Source: G963666705 sp963666705 | Lineage (GTDB): Bacteria; Pseudomonadota; Alphaproteobacteria; CADEGL01 | Assembly (NCBI GenBank): GCA_963666705.2 | Contig: CAXXKO010000026.1 | Location: 1-64,000, forward strand | Direction: 5' to 3' | Length of the DNA: 64,000 bases | Shown here: positions 15,508 through 25,687 of the stretch, one piece after another | Layout of the letters: every line of letters begins with the position of its first letter | Numbering within the stretch: position 1 is the stretch's first letter | Notes under the pieces: model-generated | The model's input: the letters and a program-made list of their open reading frames with translations, nothing else | What the model was told of the DNA's origin: nothing | Database searches by the model: none | Position numbers and translations under genes: made by a program

Positions 15508-16389
15508 TCAATCGGCGTCGTCGGCAACGGCCTCGGCGCGGAAGCGATAGGGGTGGGCGGGATAGACGCCGAGGATGCGGACCTCGCGCGAGAAGAACCC
15601 GAGCTCCTCCAGGGCCATGCGGAGCCCGCGCTCCTCGGGGTAGCCCTCGACATCGGCGTAGAACTCGGTCGCGGTGAAACGGCCGCCCAGCATGTAGCTT
15701 TCGAGCTTGGTCATGTTGACGCCGTTGGTCGCGAAGCCGCCCATGGCCTTGTAGAGGGCGGCGGGCACGTTGCGCACCCGGAACATGAAGGTGGTGACGA
15801 CGGGCCCGCGCCGGGGATCGGGGTCGATGGCGTCGCGCGCGAGGACCAGGAAGCGCGTCGTGTTGTGCTCGGCATCCTCGATCTCGGACGCGAGGATCTG
15901 GAGGCCGTAGGTCTCGGCCGCCAGGGCCGAGGCGATCGCCGCCACGCGCGGGTCGCGGCGCTGGGCGATCTCGGCCGCCGCCCCCGCCGTGTCCACATGC
16001 ACCACGGGCTTGAGCCCCAGGGCCCGGATGGTATTGCGGCACTGGCCGAGGGCGTGGACGTGGCTGCGCACGGTCTCGAGCCCCTCGATGGTGGCGCCCG
16101 CGCACGCCAGCAGGTGGTGATTGATGCGCTGGAAATGCTCGGCGATGATATGGAGGCCCGAGCTCGGCATGAGGCCGTGGACGTCCGCCACCCGGCCGGC
16201 CACGGAGTTCTCGATGGGGATCATGGCATAGAGCGCCTGGCCGTCGCGCACGGCCGCGAAGACATCCTCGAACGCTTCGCTGGGGAGGGTCTCCATCTCG
16301 GGATAGACCATGCGGCAGGCCACGTCCGAATAGGCGCCGGGCAGGCCCTGGAAGGCGATGGTCTTGTCCGGATCGCTTCTCTTCGCCAT
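15508..16389 (-). CDS. pheA: Prephenate dehydratase
   Basis: A 293-residue enzyme of phenylalanine synthesis that converts prephenate to phenylpyruvate. The catalytic domain (about 10-190) begins IAFQGLPGAYSD, has PIENSVAGRV and ends with the TTRFLVL segment that includes the catalytic Thr. A C-terminal ACT domain with NVPAALYKAMGGFATNG and a KLESYM variant of the usual ESRP motif gives feedback control by Phe. No chorismate mutase domain, as in other alphaproteobacteria. ATG 16389 matches the family start, though the frame stays open upstream. Divergent from the cytochrome c gene. Confidence 0.95.
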   Translation of the reverse strand: MAKRSDPDKTIAFQGLPGAYSDVACRMVYPEMETLPSEAFEDVFAAVRDGQALYAMIPIENSVAGRVADVHGLMPSSGLHIIAEHFQRINHHLLACAGATIEGLETVRSHVHALGQCRNTIRALGLKPVVHVDTAGAAAEIAQRRDPRVAAIASALAAETYGLQILASEIEDAEHNTTRFLVLARDAIDPDPRRGPVVTTFMFRVRNVPAALYKAMGGFATNGVNMTKLESYMLGGRFTATEFYADVEGYPEERGLRMALEELGFFSREVRILGVYPAHPYRFRAEAVADDAD

Positions 16390-16654
16390 TCGTCGACAGC
16401 CCCCCGGGCCGGTCCAGGAGCCCGTCTCGCGCACCACCAATCCCGCGCGCCCAGGCGCGGTCGGCGGGAGTATCGACGCCGCGTGGAACGGTGTCAACGA
16501 GCCCCGCCGCGATGCGCATCCCCGGCGCGAGGGTGTGCGATGCGGCGGCGGGCGCGCGCCGATCGGGCCCATATGGACAGGGTCCAGTGTAACGGTTAGG
16601 GTGCGCCGCGCTCCGGGCGGCCGGGTGCCGTCGGGGCCAGCCCATGGACGGGAA

Positions 16655-17332
16655 ATGAACGGGATCGACATCGGCAAGGCTGTCGGCGCGCTCCTGATGG
16701 CGGTCGTCGCCGTCGTCGCGATCGGCTATATCGGCAACGCCCTCGTCCCCGTCGGCGGGGAGGGTGAAGCCTGGGTCGTCACCGCCGCCGGAGGCGAGGC
16801 CGGCGACGCGGACGTGGCGGCGGAGCCCGAGGCGGAAGAGGCGATGGCGGAGGCCGCCGAAGAGGCAGCGTCGGAGGCCGCCGAAGAGGCAGCGTCGGAG
16901 GCCGCCGAAGAGGCAGCGTCGGAGGCCGCCGAAGAGGCAGCGGCGGAAGCGTCCGAAGAGGCGGTGGCGGAAGCCGTGGAAGAGGCGGCGGCGCCGGCCG
17001 CCCCGGGCATCGACCTCGCCATGGCCGACGTGGCGGCGGGTCAGAAGCTGTTCAAGAAATGCGGCATCTGCCACACGGTGGCCGCCGGCGGCCCCAACCG
17101 GATCGGGCCCAACCTCTTCGGCATCGTCGGGCGCGCGGTCGGGGGCCATGCGGGTTTCGGGTACTCGGGCGCCATGGCCGGCCTCGGCGGCACCTGGACC
17201 GTCGAGATGCTGAATGGGTTCCTGGCCAAGCCCAAGGAATTCCTCCCCGACACCAAGATGAAGTTCTCCGGCCTCAAGAAGGTGGAGGACCGGGCCAACC
17301 TCATCGCCTATCTCGCCACGCTGGCCGATTGA
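16655..17332 (+). CDS. Membrane-anchored class I cytochrome c (CycM-like) with acidic repeat linker
   Basis: A 225-residue protein. Residues 8-30 form an uncleaved membrane anchor. Residues 48-118 are an Ala/Glu-rich linker built on EAAEEAAS octapeptides. The cytochrome c domain follows, with heme motif CGICH at 136-140 and probable axial Met202 in TKMKFSG. It resembles the anchored CycM-type cytochromes that carry electrons between the bc1 complex and the aa3 oxidase in the periplasm. Divergence from pheA is also seen in related genomes. The four exact-length linker repeats suggest length variation by replication slippage. Confidence 0.88.
   Translation: MNGIDIGKAVGALLMAVVAVVAIGYIGNALVPVGGEGEAWVVTAAGGEAGDADVAAEPEAEEAMAEAAEEAASEAAEEAASEAAEEAASEAAEEAAAEASEEAVAEAVEEAAAPAAPGIDLAMADVAAGQKLFKKCGICHTVAAGGPNRIGPNLFGIVGRAVGGHAGFGYSGAMAGLGGTWTVEMLNGFLAKPKEFLPDTKMKFSGLKKVEDRANLIAYLATLAD
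16850..16945 (+). repeat. Four tandem 24-bp repeats coding the cytochrome linker
   Basis: Units start at 16850, 16874, 16898 and 16922, each GAGGCCGCCGAAGAGGCAGC plus a four-base end. The first three are identical; the fourth differs by one base. Each unit encodes eight residues, so changes in copy number keep the reading frame. Confidence 0.9.
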
Positions 17333-17472
17333 GAGTCGTTCCAGCGATTGCTATAAGCTTTTGTCCACGTAAAGAAACGATTCACCATTACTGGCTTAAG
17401 CTGCGGCGATCGAGCGGCCCGGCATGCCATATCCCGGCGCCCGCCCAAAGTTTGGAACGGATTGGAGCCGCC

Positions 17473-17958
17473 ATGACCGATGGCCTCTCGGCCGAAGCGA
17501 ACCGGCCGCAAAGCGAAGACGAGCGCCGCGCCACCGGTGCCGCGCTGGCATATTGGGAGGCGATACGCGGCGCCCGCATGTGCCCCACCATCGACGATAT
17601 CGACCCGGATGACATACCCGAGCTGTGGCCCAGCACCTTCCTCTTGGACCTGCGTGAGGTGCGCGGCGAGTGTGCGGCCGTGTCCTCGGGGCAAGCGGTC
17701 GAGAAACCTTATTTGGGCACCAGGCCCGCGCACGGGCGGATCGGCGACTGCCTGCCACCGGCCATCCGCGAGCGCATACTCCAATTCGTCGAGGCGGCCG
17801 CCGAGGTGGTTCAGCCGCTGGCCGATTCGAGCTCCTACACCAACAGCCATGGGGAGACGATCCTCTACCGCTCGGCCATCATGCCGCTCGGTGACGCGAG
17901 CGGCATCGTGACCCACCTCTTCGGCGTGCTCGGCTTCAAGACCGTCGGCAACGCCTGA
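17473..17958 (+). CDS. Small PAS-domain-like protein
   Basis: A 161-residue soluble protein with GGAG ten bases before ATG 17473. The pattern W...R....P...DIDP.DIPELWP..FLLDL near the N-terminus and a PLGD..G.VTHLFGVLGFK end match the single-PAS-domain proteins common in Rhodospirillales genomes, which are thought to sense small ligands or redox state. There is no output domain, so any signalling must go through a partner. It stands alone between the cytochrome gene and the yej operon. Confidence 0.65.
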   Translation: MTDGLSAEANRPQSEDERRATGAALAYWEAIRGARMCPTIDDIDPDDIPELWPSTFLLDLREVRGECAAVSSGQAVEKPYLGTRPAHGRIGDCLPPAIRERILQFVEAAAEVVQPLADSSSYTNSHGETILYRSAIMPLGDASGIVTHLFGVLGFKTVGNA

Positions 17959-18024
17959 TCTCCGGGGGGCCGCCGGCCCCGCCGGGACTTCCCAACGGCG
18001 CGCATCCGCGCCACACTGTCGGCC

Positions 18025-19959
18025 ATGATCGACCCGGCCGACGACATCCGCCCCAAGCCTCGCAACCCGCACGATACGCGCCTTTCCCGGGCCACGATCC
18101 GCTGGCGGGATGGGCGCGTGGTGCGAGCTGTCCTGACCGCCCTCGCGGCGCTTCTCTCCATGCTGGCGCCGCCTCTCGCGGCCCAGGAGACGACTGGGCC
18201 GCGCTACGGTATCGCCATCCACGGCGAGCCCGGTTACCCACCGGATTTCAAGCACCTGGCCTACGTGAACCCCGACGCGCCCAAGGGCGGCATGGTGCGG
18301 CGCTCGGCGACGGGAACCTATGACAGCCTTCATCCCTACATCTTGAAGGGCGCGCCGGCCGCGGGGCTGGGCAATACGTTCGAAACCCTGATGACCGGGA
18401 CCCTCGACGAGGCGAACACCGAGTACGGCCTCATCGCCGAGAGCGTGGAGACGCCGCCCGACCGGTCCTGGGTGATTTTCAACCTCGACCCCGAGGCGCG
18501 CTGGCATGACGGCCAGCCGATCACCGTCGAGGACGTGATCTGGACCTTCGAGATGCTGAGGACCAAGGGCCACCCGTTCTACCGCTATTACTACGGGAGC
18601 GTCGCGGCGGCGGAGAAGGTGGGGCCGCGGAGCGTGCGCTTCAGCTTCCAGGCCGGCGAGAACCGGGAGCTGCCCGTCATCATGGGTCAGCTGCCGGTGC
18701 TGCCCAGGCACTATTGGGAGGGCCGGGATTTCGAGGCCACGACTCTGGAGCCGCCGCTCGGCAGCGGGCCCTACCGGATCGCGGCGCTCGACCCCGGGCG
18801 CAGCATCACCTACGAGCGGGTGCCCGACTACTGGGGTGCCGCGCTTCCGGTCAATGTGGGGCGCTACAATTTCGAGGTCGTCCGTTACGAGTACTACCGC
18901 GACCGCACGGTCGAGCGCGTGGCCTTCAAGGCCGGCGAATCCGATATCTTCATCGAGAACACGGCCAAGGAGTGGGCCACGGCCTACGACTTCCCGGCCA
19001 GGCGTGACGGACTCGTGATCACCGAGGAGATACCGCTCGAGCGCCCGACGGGCATGCAGGCCTTCATCTTCAATACCCGGCGCGCGATCTTCAAGGACGC
19101 GCGAGTGCGCCAGGCGCTGGCCAACGCCTTCGACTTCGGGTGGACCAACAAGAACCTGTTCTATGGCCAGTACGCGCGGACCAAGAGCTTCTATTCGAAC
19201 TCCGAGCTCGCCGCCAGCGCACTGCCCTCGCCCGAGGAGCTGGCGATCCTCGAGCCCTATCGCGGGCGCATACCCGAGGAAGTGTTTACCGAGGTCTACG
19301 AGCCGCCCGAGACCGATGGCACGGGCAACATCAGGAGCAACCTGCGGCGCGCCTTCCGCCTGCTCGGCGAAGCCGGATGGGAGGTCCAGGACGGGCGGCT
19401 GGTCGACTTCGAGACCGGGGAGCCCATGGAATTCGAGGTGCTGCTGGTCTCGCCGGCGTTCGAGCGCATCGCGCTCGCCTACGTGCGCAACCTCGAGAAG
19501 CTCGGCGTCACGGTACGGGTTCGCACGGTCGATCCATCCCAGTACCAGAACCGCATCGACAAGTTCGACTTCGACATGGTGATCAACACCTTCGGCCAGT
19601 CGCTCTCACCCGGCAACGAGCAACGGGATTTCTGGACCTCGGCCTCGGCGGATACGCCGGGGGGCCGCAACCTGATCGGCATCAAAGATGCGGTCATCGA
19701 CGAGCTCGTCGAGCTTCTGATCGCGGCACCCGACCGCGAAAGCCTGATCGCGCGCACCCGCGCGCTCGACCGCGTGCTGCTGTGGAACCACTTCGTGGTG
19801 CCACAGTGGCACATCCGGATCGAGCGCATCGCCTACTGGGACAAGTTCGACCGCCCGGACGTCCAGCCCCCCTACGGCGTGGACTACAACAGTTGGTGGC
19901 TCGACCCGAGGAAGGCCGAGGCTATCGAGTCGGGCCAGCGCCTGCTCGAAGACGAATAG
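18025..19959 (+). CDS. yejA: Peptide ABC transporter substrate-binding protein (YejA-like)
   Basis: A periplasmic binding protein of solute-binding family 5, up to 644 residues. The signal peptide core is VLTALAALLSMLAPPLAAQ, placed about 33 residues after the first ATG. A GTG at 18118 directly before it would give a more normal signal peptide and may be the true start. Family features include YGIAIHGEPGYPPDFKHL, the GTYDSLHPYILKG loop and W..DPRKAEAIE at the end, which fit YejA. It binds oligopeptides and delivers them to YejBE. First gene of yejABEF; 15 bases separate it from yejB. Confidence 0.88.
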   Translation: MIDPADDIRPKPRNPHDTRLSRATIRWRDGRVVRAVLTALAALLSMLAPPLAAQETTGPRYGIAIHGEPGYPPDFKHLAYVNPDAPKGGMVRRSATGTYDSLHPYILKGAPAAGLGNTFETLMTGTLDEANTEYGLIAESVETPPDRSWVIFNLDPEARWHDGQPITVEDVIWTFEMLRTKGHPFYRYYYGSVAAAEKVGPRSVRFSFQAGENRELPVIMGQLPVLPRHYWEGRDFEATTLEPPLGSGPYRIAALDPGRSITYERVPDYWGAALPVNVGRYNFEVVRYEYYRDRTVERVAFKAGESDIFIENTAKEWATAYDFPARRDGLVITEEIPLERPTGMQAFIFNTRRAIFKDARVRQALANAFDFGWTNKNLFYGQYARTKSFYSNSELAASALPSPEELAILEPYRGRIPEEVFTEVYEPPETDGTGNIRSNLRRAFRLLGEAGWEVQDGRLVDFETGEPMEFEVLLVSPAFERIALAYVRNLEKLGVTVRVRTVDPSQYQNRIDKFDFDMVINTFGQSLSPGNEQRDFWTSASADTPGGRNLIGIKDAVIDELVELLIAAPDRESLIARTRALDRVLLWNHFVVPQWHIRIERIAYWDKFDRPDVQPPYGVDYNSWWLDPRKAEAIESGQRLLEDE

Positions 19960-19974
19960 ACGGCTCCCCATCCG

Positions 19975-21087
19975 ATGCTCGCCTACATCATCCGCCGGCT
20001 GATCCTGATCGTCCCGACCCTGTTCGGGATCATGGTCCTCAACTTCGCCATCGTGCAGTTCGCGCCCGGCGGGCCGGTCGAGCAGATGATCGCCCAGATC
20101 CAGGGAATCGGCGAGGGGACCCTGTCCAGGGTCACCGGGGCCGGGGGCGGCGACACGGCGGGGGGCGGACAGACACAGCAGGCGGGCGGCGACCAGGGGG
20201 TGGGCACCTACCGCGGCGCCCGCGGCCTCGATCCCGCCTTCATCGAGGAAATCGAGAAGCTCTATGGGTTCGACAAGCCGCCGCTCGAGCGCTTCGTGCA
20301 GATGATGGGGAACTACCTGACCTTCGACTTCGGAGAGAGCTTCTTCCGCGACCGCAAGGTCGTCGACCTGGTGCTCGACAAGATGCCGGTCTCCATCTCG
20401 CTCGGTCTCTGGACCACGCTGCTCGTCTACCTGATCTCGATTCCGCTCGGCATCGCCAAGGCGGTTCGCGACGGCTCGAAGTTCGACGCCTGGACCAGCG
20501 CGGTGGTGCTCGTGGGCTATGCCGTGCCGAGCTACCTGTTCGCCATCCTGTTGATCGTGCTGTTCGCTGGCGGTGGCTTCTTCAGCATCTTCCCGCTCCG
20601 CGGCCTCGTCTCGGAAGGCTGGTCGGAGATGGGCACGGGCGCCCAGATCCTCGATTACCTGTGGCACATGGTGCTGCCGCTGGCGGCCCTCCTGATCAGC
20701 GCCTTCGCGACCCTCACCATGCTGACCAAGAACTCCTTCCTCGATCAGATCGGCCAGCAATACGTGCTGACGGCCCGGGCCAAGGGCCTCTCGGAGCGGC
20801 GGGTGCTCTACGGCCACGTCTTCCGCAACGCCATGATCCTGGTCATCGCGGGCTTCCCCAGCGCTTTCATCGGCATCCTCTTCACGGGCGCCTTCCTGAT
20901 CGAGATCATCTTCTCCCTCGACGGCCTCGGCCTGCTCGGCTTCGAGGCGCTGATCGCGCGCGACTACCCGGTCATGTTCGGCACCCTCTACTTCTTCACC
21001 CTCCTCGGCCTCATCATGGCCCTGGTGCGCGACCTCACCTACGTGCTCGTCGACCCGCGCATCCACTTCGAGACCCAGGAGGTCTAG
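19975..21087 (+). CDS. yejB: Peptide ABC transporter permease (YejB-like)
   Basis: A 370-residue inner-membrane permease. It opens with MLAYIIRRLILIVPTLFGIM, the first helix typical of DppB/YejB proteins, and carries a long periplasmic loop rich in Gly and Gln (about 40-80). The coupling motif that contacts the ATPase is seen in ARAKGLSERRVLYGHVFRNA. Six helices are expected. It pairs with the next gene product to form the channel. Confidence 0.92.
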   Translation: MLAYIIRRLILIVPTLFGIMVLNFAIVQFAPGGPVEQMIAQIQGIGEGTLSRVTGAGGGDTAGGGQTQQAGGDQGVGTYRGARGLDPAFIEEIEKLYGFDKPPLERFVQMMGNYLTFDFGESFFRDRKVVDLVLDKMPVSISLGLWTTLLVYLISIPLGIAKAVRDGSKFDAWTSAVVLVGYAVPSYLFAILLIVLFAGGGFFSIFPLRGLVSEGWSEMGTGAQILDYLWHMVLPLAALLISAFATLTMLTKNSFLDQIGQQYVLTARAKGLSERRVLYGHVFRNAMILVIAGFPSAFIGILFTGAFLIEIIFSLDGLGLLGFEALIARDYPVMFGTLYFFTLLGLIMALVRDLTYVLVDPRIHFETQEV

Positions 21088-22154
21088 GTGGCGCTCGCAA
21101 GGGTCACATCAGAGCCACGCAGAGTGCTGGGCGTCACCCTCACGCCGCTCACCCTGCGGCGCCTCTACAACTTCCGCCGCAACCGCCGGGGCTACTGGTC
21201 CCTGTGGATCTTCCTCGCGCTCTTCTTCGTGAGCCTCTTCGCCGAGCTCATCGCCAACGACCGCCCCTTCGTCGTCTGGTTCGACGGCGGCGTCTACTTC
21301 CCTGTCTTCGAGACCTATCCCGAGACCGCCTTTGGCGGTGAGTTCCCGACCGAGGCCGACTACCGCGACTCCTTCGTCATGGAGCTGATCGAGGCGAAGG
21401 GCTGGATGCTCTGGCCCCTCATTCCCTACAGCTACGACACGGTGATCCTGGACCTGACCGAGCCGGCTCCCTCGTCGCCGGCCGGGGACAACTGGCTCGG
21501 CACCGACGACCAGGCGCGCGACGTGCTGGCACGGCTCATCTATGGCTTCCGCATCTCCGTCCTCTTCGGCCTGGCGCTCACGGTGATGAGCTCGATCGTC
21601 GGCGTCTGGGCCGGCGCGGTGCAGGGCTTTTTCGGCGGTTGGATCGACCTCCTGTTTCAGCGCTTCATCGAGGTCTTGGAGGGGGTGCCCACCCTGTTCC
21701 TGCTGATCATCATGGCGAGCGTGTTCGTCCCCAGCTTCTGGACCATCCTCACGCTGCTCCTGCTGTTCAGCTGGATGGGCCTCGTCGGCGTCGTGCGGGC
21801 CGAGTTCCTCAAGGCCCGGAACTACGACTACGTGCGCGCGGCCCGGGGGCTCGGCGTCTCCAACACGACCATCATGTTCAAGCACGTCTTCCCCAACGCC
21901 ATGGTGGCCACCGTCACCTTCATGCCCTTCATCACCAGCGGCTCGATCGTCACGCTCACCTCACTCGACTTCCTCGGCTTCGGCCTGCCGCCCGGCTCGC
22001 CCTCCCTCGGCGAATTGATCCTTCAGGGCAAGAACAACCTCCAGGCGCCGTGGCTCGGCCTCACCGCTTTCTTCGTCCTCGCCGTCATGCTGAGCCTCCT
22101 GGTGCTCGTCGGCGAGGCGGTGCGCGACGCGTTCGATCCCAGGAAGTCCTTCAC

Positions 22155-22158
<4 letters not shown>
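21088..22158 (+). CDS. yejE: Peptide ABC transporter permease (YejE-like)
   Basis: A 356-residue permease starting at GTG 21088, immediately after the yejB stop, with AGGAGG eight bases upstream inside the yejB end. The long periplasmic region between helix 1 and helix 2 (about 55-140), including a GDNWLGTDDQARDVLARLIYG segment shown in part, is typical of YejE/DppC proteins. The coupling loop is ARGLGVSNTTIMFKHVFPNA. Its stop overlaps the yejF start (ATGA), so translation of the transporter is coupled. Confidence 0.92.
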
Positions 22159-23798
<1,640 letters not shown>

Positions 23799-23801
23799 GC
23801 C

Positions 23802-24734
23802 GTGACCGCGCTCATCTTCCGCTCCGGCAGCGACCGCACCGACTGGTGGCGCTCCCAGTTCCGCGAGAAGGCGCCCGACATCGAGGTCCGCTTGTGGGAG
23901 GAGCCGGGCGACGTGGCGGACATCGAGTATGCCCTCGTCTGGAATCCGGAGCCGGGCACCCTCGGGCGCCTCCCCAACCTGAAGGCCATCTTCTCCCTGG
24001 GCGCCGGGGTCGATCACCTGTTCGTGGACCCGGACCTGCCGCCCGGCGTCCCCATCACACGCGTGGTGGACGATAGCCTGACCGCGCGCATGACCGAGTT
24101 CGTCACGCTCCACGCGCTCCGCTTCCACCGCCAGTTCCCGCGCTACGAGGCGCAGCAGCGCGAGGCCCTGTGGCGCAAGATTCACCATCCGACGATCGCG
24201 GAGCGCACGGTGGGCATCATGGGCATGGGCGTCCTCGGCCAGGACGCGGCCGAGAGGCTGCGCCTCGTCGGCTTCGCGGTCGCGGGGTGGAGCCGGACGG
24301 AGAAGGACTTGGACGGCATCGCCTGCTTTCACGGCGCCGGCGGCCTCGCCCCCTTCCTCGCCCGAACGGACATCCTGGTCTGCCTCCTGCCGCTCACCCC
24401 ACTCACCGAGGGCATCCTCGACGCGACGGTTCTGGCCGGCCTGCCCGAAGGGGCCCACCTCATCAACGTGGCGCGCGGCCAGCACTTGATCGACGCCGAC
24501 CTGATCGCGGCCCTCGACAGCGGCCATATCGCCGGCGCCCTGCTCGATGTCTTCCGGGGCGAGCCATTGGCGGCGGAGCACCCGTTCTGGCGCCACCCCA
24601 AGGTCATGGTGACGCCCCACATGGCCAGCCTCTCGGACCCCCGCACCGTGATCGAGCAGGTGATCGACAACCTGCGGCGCGGCCAGGCGGGCCGGCCGCT
24701 CCTCTACCAAGTCGACCCCGCGCGCGGGTATTGA
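23802..24734 (+). CDS. ghrA: Glyoxylate/hydroxypyruvate reductase A-like dehydrogenase, first copy
   Basis: A 310-residue D-2-hydroxyacid dehydrogenase starting at GTG 23802. The NAD-binding domain carries GIMGMGVLGQDAAERL; catalytic Arg and Glu are in VARGQ and LDVFRGEPL; the catalytic His lies in VMVTPHMAS. The ADIEYALVW and SLGAGVDHL motifs place it with GhrA, which reduces glyoxylate and hydroxypyruvate. It is fused to the yej operon by spacing (3 bases) and followed by a paralogue, suggesting that imported compounds or their breakdown products feed it. Confidence 0.88.
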   Translation: MTALIFRSGSDRTDWWRSQFREKAPDIEVRLWEEPGDVADIEYALVWNPEPGTLGRLPNLKAIFSLGAGVDHLFVDPDLPPGVPITRVVDDSLTARMTEFVTLHALRFHRQFPRYEAQQREALWRKIHHPTIAERTVGIMGMGVLGQDAAERLRLVGFAVAGWSRTEKDLDGIACFHGAGGLAPFLARTDILVCLLPLTPLTEGILDATVLAGLPEGAHLINVARGQHLIDADLIAALDSGHIAGALLDVFRGEPLAAEHPFWRHPKVMVTPHMASLSDPRTVIEQVIDNLRRGQAGRPLLYQVDPARGY

Positions 24735-24742
24735 GCGAGATC

Positions 24743-25672
24743 ATGACCCTTCTCTTCAAGCCCTATGGCGCGGGCACCGAGCCCTGGACCGACGCATTCG
24801 AGCGCCTCGCGCCCGAGCTCGAGGTCCGCATCTGGCCCGATGTCGGCCAGGTGGCGGATATCGAATACGCGCTCGTCTGGAACATGCCGCCCGGCACGCT
24901 GGCGAGCTATCCGAGCCTGCGGGCGATCTTCTCCCTCGGCGCTGGCGTCGATCACCTGATCGAGGATGCGAGCCTGCCGGCCCATGTGCCGATCACGCGC
25001 ACGGTCGACCCCAACATGACCAGCACCATGGTCGAGTACGTGTTGTGCGCCGTGCTCGGCCACCACAGGGACGTCGCGGCGTACGCGGCCCAGCAGCGCG
25101 AAGGGGTCTGGCGCCAACTGCCGCAGCGCGCCGCCTGGGAGCGGCGCGTGGGTATCATGGGCCTCGGCGCCCTCGGCGGCGCGGCGGCGCGCATGCTGGT
25201 CGATTTCGGGTTCGACGTGGCCGGCTGGTGCCGCACGGCGAGGGATGCCGGCGGTGTCGAGGTTTTCGTGGGCGAGGACGGGCTGATGCCCTTCCTCGGG
25301 CGCACGGACATCCTCGTCTGCCTGCTCCCGCTCACCCCGGAGACGGAAGGCATCGTCGATGCCCGGGCCCTCGCGGCGCTACCCGAGGGCGCCGCCTTCG
25401 TCAACGCCGCGCGCGGCCGCCATTATGTGGCGGACGACCTGCTGGCGGCCCTTGAAGCGGGCCATCTCTCGGGCGCCACCCTCGATGTCTTCGAGCCCGA
25501 GCCGTTGGACGCCGATCACCCGTTCTGGCGCCACCCGAAGGTGCGGGTCACGCCGCACATCGCCGCCGACTCGGATATCGATCAGGTCGTTGCCGCGGTG
25601 ATCGAGAACATCCGCCGGTCGCACACGGGCGAGCCGCTGCTCAACCCGGTCGATCGCGATGCCGGGTACTGA
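24743..25672 (+). CDS. ghrA: Glyoxylate/hydroxypyruvate reductase A-like dehydrogenase, second copy
   Basis: A 309-residue paralogue of the previous gene, starting at ATG 24743 eight bases after it. It keeps GIMGLGALGGAAARML, AARGRHYV, LDVFEPEPL and VTPHIAAD. The two products align end to end with many differences, so the duplication is old or the pair came together by selection. Substrate range probably differs between the copies. Last gene of the yej-linked run. Confidence 0.88.
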   Translation: MTLLFKPYGAGTEPWTDAFERLAPELEVRIWPDVGQVADIEYALVWNMPPGTLASYPSLRAIFSLGAGVDHLIEDASLPAHVPITRTVDPNMTSTMVEYVLCAVLGHHRDVAAYAAQQREGVWRQLPQRAAWERRVGIMGLGALGGAAARMLVDFGFDVAGWCRTARDAGGVEVFVGEDGLMPFLGRTDILVCLLPLTPETEGIVDARALAALPEGAAFVNAARGRHYVADDLLAALEAGHLSGATLDVFEPEPLDADHPFWRHPKVRVTPHIAADSDIDQVVAAVIENIRRSHTGEPLLNPVDRDAGY

Positions 25673-25687
25673 TACCGAGCCGCGGCC

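Noticed and set aside
16850..16945. Tandem 24-bp repeats considered as a CRISPR array
   Set aside because: Units are contiguous without unique spacers and lie within a coding region that they keep in frame.
19606..21066. Long minus-strand frame opposite yejA and yejB
   Set aside because: Overlaps genes with clear transport motifs; its product is charged and repetitive with no recognisable fold.
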